A stretch of 64,000 nt of DNA from Adineta vaga (lineage: Eukaryota > Rotifera), in NCBI GenBank assembly GCA_021613535.1, contig CP075496.1:12648001-12712000 (forward strand). The letters run 5' to 3'. Positions 58,887 to 64,000 of the stretch are shown here, piece after piece. Position numbers and translations under genes: made by a program. Under the pieces are notes generated by a model. That model made no database searches and was not told the origin of the DNA. It saw nothing but the letters and a program-made list of their open reading frames with translations. The stretch's first letter is position 1. Each line of letters opens with the position of its first letter.

Positions 58887-61800
58887 ATGAAGATATTAAG
58901 TGGTTCACCACAAGCCGACAAATCGCAAACACCGGTTATATCACTCGATTGGACGGAATGTTTAGATAAACGGTAAAAAAACATACTCAGAAGGATGTTG
59001 TAATTTGTTTGTTCTTTTTTCTTTAAGACCAACAGATCGTACGAGTGATGATCTAGATACGATCTTTTCAAAATTAAAGGATGTGAAAGCTTTCGAAAAG
59101 TTTCATCCATTACTTATTCAACAACTTTGTTATTATAGTTATTTTGAATACTTAGAAAAAGGAGTTACACGTAAGAGAAGAAGAAGTTTTTCGCTTTGCT
59201 TTTGTCTTATTTTGTAACTCTTTGATGAATTAGTCTTCCGAACCGGTGATCTCGGTGCGAATTGGTTTGCTATTTTAAGTGGAAGTGTAGATGTTTGTGT
59301 TCCAGCAGAAAACGGCAAAGTTCGTATAAGTTCATTGTTGAAATGTATATCATGAAAGTCTTCTTTTAAATAGGGTCATACATTGATTTGTACATTGGAA
59401 GCAGGCGCTGCATTTGGTGAATCAATTCTCTATGATACACCTCGAAATGCAACAGTTATAACTTCAGCTGTTGTTATGCTTTTAAGAGTTGAACAGAGAG
59501 ATTTTAAAATTTTATGGGAGGTACATATTTTGAATGTTTTTTTTTTGTAATAAATAAGCAATTTTATTCGATTGAATTTAGCGTAATAAACAATATATGC
59601 ATGGTGTTATAACGAGTCTTAGTCGATTAACCAATACATTAGGTAAATAAAGAATAAAATTGAATAGAAAACAGACATTTGAATAGAAAAATCTTTTAGA
59701 TCCAAAACGTCGTGCTTCAGAATTTGATCCATCACTTCTACCTCAAGTCGCTAGTTCCAAATTTTTTAAAGATGATCCAAGTTTGTATTCAATGTTTGAA
59801 ATTTCATCAATAAAAAAAATTGACATTTTTCTTTCGATTTAGCACGAAATCCTGCTTTACCAATTGTACCTGTATGTTGCTTTTACATTTCTTTCTCTTA
59901 TTTTCTCAAATCTCTTCTTGTTTTAGGCTGCTTCCGTACGAATTCAACATGCTGCTTATGTTTTACGAAATTGTATTCTTAATAAAGCACCGCAAATGAT
60001 ACGCGATCGTAAATATCATCTTAAAATGCATCGAAGTTGTCTTGTCGGTTCAGAAATGGTCGATTGGTTAATACATCAAAGTCCAAGTTAGTCACTGTTG
60101 GAATTGTTCATAAATATTCTTTATTCGATTCTAGTAGTTCATTCTCGAAGTCAAGCTGTTGGTATGTGGCAAGCATTATTAGAAGAAGCAGCAATTGCAC
60201 ATGGTTTGAATGATTAATTTTTCTTCTTTTCAAAAGATAATGCGAATACTTTTAGTATCACAAGAACATTATTTCAAAGATAAATATCTATTCTATCGTT
60301 TTTCTGGTGATGAAGATGGCAAATTAATACGACCAAATACGGTGGAACAAAATGCGAGCGAAGAACAATTAAATGATGTTATTCTTACTTTAGCACAAGT
60401 TGGACCTGATGCAATGCTTCGCATGATATTAAGAAAACCGTAATGATTGGAATTTCATCTTCAATTTCTTTTCATCAGATTTTTCCTTTTAGACCACATG
60501 AACGAACGATTGATGAATTAGAAATCATCTATGATGAATTATTACATGTTAAAGCACTTTCACATTTATCATCTCTTGTTAAACGTGAACTAGCTGGTGT
60601 ATTAATTTTCGAAGCACATCCATTCAAAGGAGAAATTCGTAAGAAAATTTTCTTAGAAACAAATAATTCGTTTGAATTTTTCTTTTCAAAATTTAGTATT
60701 TAGTCAAGGTGATGAAGGCAAATCATGGTATATTATTTTAAAAGGTTCTGTTCAATGTAGTATTCATGGTAAAGGTGTTGTTGGTACACTACATGAAGGT
60801 GATGAATTTGGTAAATTAAGTTTAGTGAATAATTCACCAAGGTAAATATTCGATTTATTAGTATTGAATTTGTTTACAATTTGTTTGTTTTATTATAGGA
60901 CAGCAACAATTATTTTAAATGAAGATAATACACATTTTTTACGTGTTGATAAAGATGATTTTAATCGTGTTCTTCGTGATGTAGAAGCGAATACAATTAA
61001 ATTAAAAGAATTTGGAAAAGATGTTCTTATACTTGAAAAAGTTCCGATTAATGTTAAAACATCTGATGGAACATATCAAGTTTGTTATAAGTAAATCTAT
61101 TCTACATATCATAGAATAATGTTTCTAATCATATGTATTGTTTTTTATTTTGCATCTGTAGATATTCTGTTATGTCCGGTACAGCTGAAAAAATGCTTGG
61201 ATATTTCTTAGAAACTTACATTTGTTTAAATTGTGAAGAAGGTGATACTAGTCTTGATGATTTCTTTTCAACTTATGTGATTTTTATGCCAACAAATCAA
61301 ATATGTGCAACATTATTAACAATTTATAAAGCTAAACCACAACAACGTGTTGGAGAACAAATGGATTTAACATTACGAGAAAAGATAAAAGTTATTCGAT
61401 TTATTTTAGAATGGCATGATATAACAAAAGAGACATTTTTTGAAGATCCAAAGATCAATGTCTTTCTTGATGTAGGAATCATTTAATATTTATGATTGAG
61501 ACATGATTTTGTTTTTCTAGGAATTACATCAATTATTACGTGTCGATGTGAAAGTCTATCCTCAATTAAAAGATGAAATGAAATCTTTCGAGACAATTAT
61601 GGAAAGTGATTTGTAAGAATAAGAAATTTAATTTTTAAGAAAAAAAGATCTTTTATTTCATCTAGGATTTCTCGAGAACCTAAAGAACCACGAAAAAGTA
61701 AATTACCATGGAAACAACGAAATAGTATCGATAAACCAAAGATGATTCGTGCATCGGATGAAGGTAGATGATGTTGAATTGATTGATATTAAACTTTGTT

Positions 61801-63486
61801 TGCTTTGTCATAGTTATTTTCAAAGTTTATTGTGCTGATCATACGTATACAACAATGAAAATGAGAGTTGATACGCCAGCATCGAGAATTATTCGATTAG
61901 CAGCCGATAAATTGGGATTACGTACGGATCAACCTGATGATTTGAAATTATGTGAAGTAAAATCAACGGGAGGTTTGTGAGAAAAAAACAAACGAAAGTT
62001 TTCGATGACTTATTCTTTTGAATTTTTAGAAAGAGTATTGTACAAAGAAAGTGATTTGAGTATTTCATATGGTTTATCATTGAATGGACGTTTATTCTTA
62101 GCACCCGGTGATCATCTTGATGCTTTGGTATGTAAAAACATAATCAACAAGAGATTAGTTCGATGAACTTTAGCATTGATAATGATCATCATGCAATATA
62201 AAATTGACGTTTAGAATGACTTTTCATGTTGAAGTTAAATACGAAATAAATTAGGAAAAAAAATATCATGATCTTTCGCGATGAATTATATTATCATGAA
62301 AAATCTCAATTTGTCTAGGTACCCTTACCTGAACAAGAAGGACCACAACGTGGTACATGGCAAAAATTAGAAATGTTTGGTTCAAAAGAACTTGCTTATG
62401 CAATAACTATGCATGATTATGAATTATTCATGGCTATTAATCCAGTGAGAATTTCATTCATAATTCTGAATGTAAAAATAAAACATTTTGATTTCGTTTT
62501 TCAGCATGAACTACTTTATCAAGTATTCGGTCGATATAAATATGGAAAACTTACAGCTAATTTAGATACATTTATGCGACGATTTAATGAAATACAATAT
62601 TGGATTGTAACAGAAATATGTTTAACGCCAAGTCCTGGTAAACGTGTACAACTTTTAAGAAAATTCATTAAACTTGCATCATAGTAAGTTAAGAAACTAT
62701 TTCGAAGAAAATAATAACGAGTTTTTGATTGATTTAGTTGTAAAGAATATCGTAATTTGAATTCGTTTTTTGCGATTGTTATGGGTTTAAGTAATATTGC
62801 TGTTAGTCGATTATCTCTTACTTGGGAAGTAAGTAAATTATTAATTATTGACAATCATCTATGATTGTGTTTATATAGAGATTACCAAGTAAAATCAAAC
62901 GTATGTTTTCCGAATTTGAAACATTGATGGATCCATCACGTAATCATCGAGTTTATCGTTCAACATTAACTAAACTTACACCACCTATTATATTATTTAT
63001 GCCACTTTTACTCAAAGGTTTGTTTGATAGACTATGTTCACTTGTTTTCAAATATTTATTTAGATTTAACATTTACTCATGAAGGAAACAAAACATATAT
63101 AATTGAAGGATTAGTTAATTTTGAAAAAATGGTACGATTTTTTTGTGTTTGAAATTAAAATTGGTATTCTTGATTCGTTATCTTTTTTAAATTCAGAGAA
63201 TGTTATCACATACAATGCGTACATTAAAGATTTGTCGAAGTCAGACATTACGTAAGCATTTTCGAATGTAAGAATAAATATTGAAATAGAATTTCGATTC
63301 TTATAGAATTACAAGTACCACAAGGTGCAAAAAATCTCTCTGAAATTCAAGAATATGTTCGGTATATTTCATTTCTTGTCTCATATATCTCATTGTATGA
63401 TATTTTCTTCTAGAGAAATGAATGTTATCGATAATCAACGTATTCTCAATCAATTATCGAACAAACTAGAACCACGTCAAACTTAA
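58887..63486 (+). CDS. RAPGEF4: cAMP-regulated Rap guanine nucleotide exchange factor (EPAC2 type)
   Basis: EPAC activates Rap1/Rap2 when cAMP binds. Domains in order: first cyclic-nucleotide-binding domain (about 59040-59640; phosphate cassette [15 protein letters not shown]), DEP (about 59935-60300; [20 protein letters not shown]), second cAMP domain (about 60500-61060; [16 protein letters not shown]), REM (about 61160-61600), Ras association (about 61760-62130) and CDC25 homology (about 62330-63410; ending [20 protein letters not shown]). Having both cAMP domains around DEP is the RAPGEF4 (EPAC2) layout, since EPAC1 lacks the first. Both cassettes keep the phosphate-binding Arg, so both may bind cAMP. 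The start [15 protein letters not shown] precedes the conserved [20 protein letters not shown]. More than 20 short introns split it. AATAAA follows the stop by 103 bp. Confidence 0.96.
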
Positions 63487-63930
63487 AATATTTGTCTCTC
63501 CATGTGATTCTTTTTTTTTCTTCAAACATATCGAAAAAGGAAAACAATCTTTATTTGTTTGTTTTTTTGCAATTTATTGATGTCTTATAATAAATGATCA
63601 GGAAAGAAATTCTCTTCTAAGTTCTTCTATCTCAACATGAATTTATTTATTCACTCTATGTGTCGATTTAGATCAAAGAGAATGAACTATTTCGATATCT
63701 TTTTTCGTTTATTTTCTTTTCTTTTCTCTTTTTTTTTATATCGAATGATCATGCTGATGTCTAAACAAGAGTCTTGTCAACAATCATTTGTTTATTTGTC
63801 ATTGTAAATAAAAAGATTTGGAAGCGGAGAGTTGCGCGAACTTGCTTTCTTTTGTTTTCTAACAATAATTAAAGCGCTTTTATTCTTCTTCATCATTGTA
63901 ATGAAAAATATCGAGTAGATTGATTTCAGC
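63487..63930. other. EPAC 3' region and upstream region of next gene
   Basis: This 444-bp spacer between two plus-strand genes has AATAAA at 63589-63594, a likely EPAC polyadenylation signal, and another at about 63805-63812. GATTTCAG ends one base before the next ATG, so that gene has a 5' UTR intron or a trans-splice site. Confidence 0.5.
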
Positions 63931-63979
63931 ATGTCAACTGATCAATTAATTGAACGTTGGTGTAAAGATCATGCGACAC
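63931..63979 (+). CDS. First coding exon of a gene continuing beyond the window
   Basis: The frame starts MSTDQLIERWCKDHAT and runs into CAC|GTATGT, a good splice donor at 63980. An acceptor-like GATTTCAG lies one base before the ATG. The product cannot be named from 16 codons. Confidence 0.5.
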
Positions 63980-64000
63980 GTATGTGTTAAATAGAATCAC

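Noticed and set aside
1-64000. CRISPR arrays, bacterial operons, insertion sequences or viral genes
   Set aside because: No spaced direct repeats, no bacterial-type gene strings and no viral polymerase, integrase or capsid frames were seen. All recognisable genes are spliced metazoan genes apart from three short intronless frames.

Overview
The window is nuclear DNA from a small, compact animal genome. It is AT-rich, and most introns are about 45-70 bp with GT-AG ends. Genes lie close together on both strands, and the gene set is metazoan: dachshund, EPAC, PLC-epsilon, arfaptin, a homeobox gene, a GnRH-type receptor and cilia genes. The compactness, and splice-acceptor-like sites directly in front of several start codons, fit a bdelloid rotifer, where spliced-leader trans-splicing is known. 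The species assignment is inference; no ribosomal or mitochondrial marker is present.

Layout, left to right: 3' part of a PLC-epsilon gene (+, to 5959); SPEF1 (-, 6770-8237); a long Ser/Asn-rich unassigned gene (+, 8774-13600); HIBADH (-) and LRRC59 (-); arfaptin (+) followed closely by an intronless DUF218 gene (+); IFT54/TRAF3IP1 (-); a 2.6 kb gene-free block; dachshund (+, 25235-27769); UBE4B (+, 28461-41651). UBE4B has a 7.6 kb intron that holds a whole opposite-strand gene for a giant Gln-rich repeat protein. Next come an orphan gene (+) and RABL3 (+), NMT (-), SNRPD1 (+), an EF-hand gene (-), a NAA60-like acetyltransferase (-) joined or nearly joined to a small signal-peptide ORF, a homeobox gene (+), a GnRH/AKH/corazonin-type GPCR (-), a small secreted peptide (-), a 3 kb gene-poor block with a decayed transposon-like repeat, EPAC/RAPGEF4 (+, 58887-63486), and the first exon of another gene (+).

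These are unrelated housekeeping, signalling and developmental genes, not one pathway. Two signalling genes, PLC-epsilon and EPAC, are linked in animals through the cAMP-Rap axis; SPEF1 and IFT54 are both ciliary. Neither pairing is adjacent here.

The most unusual parts are: (1) the nested gene at 31596-38756, with about five tandem 80-115-residue Tyr/Gln repeats, polyQ tracts and a duplicated C-I-x-R-C motif; (2) a 21-nt terminal micro-exon that supplies the catalytic C-terminus of NMT; (3) a perfect splice donor overlapping the stop of the secreted ORF, which would fuse it in frame to the acetyltransferase; (4) same-strand, closely spaced gene groups that look like trans-spliced operons.
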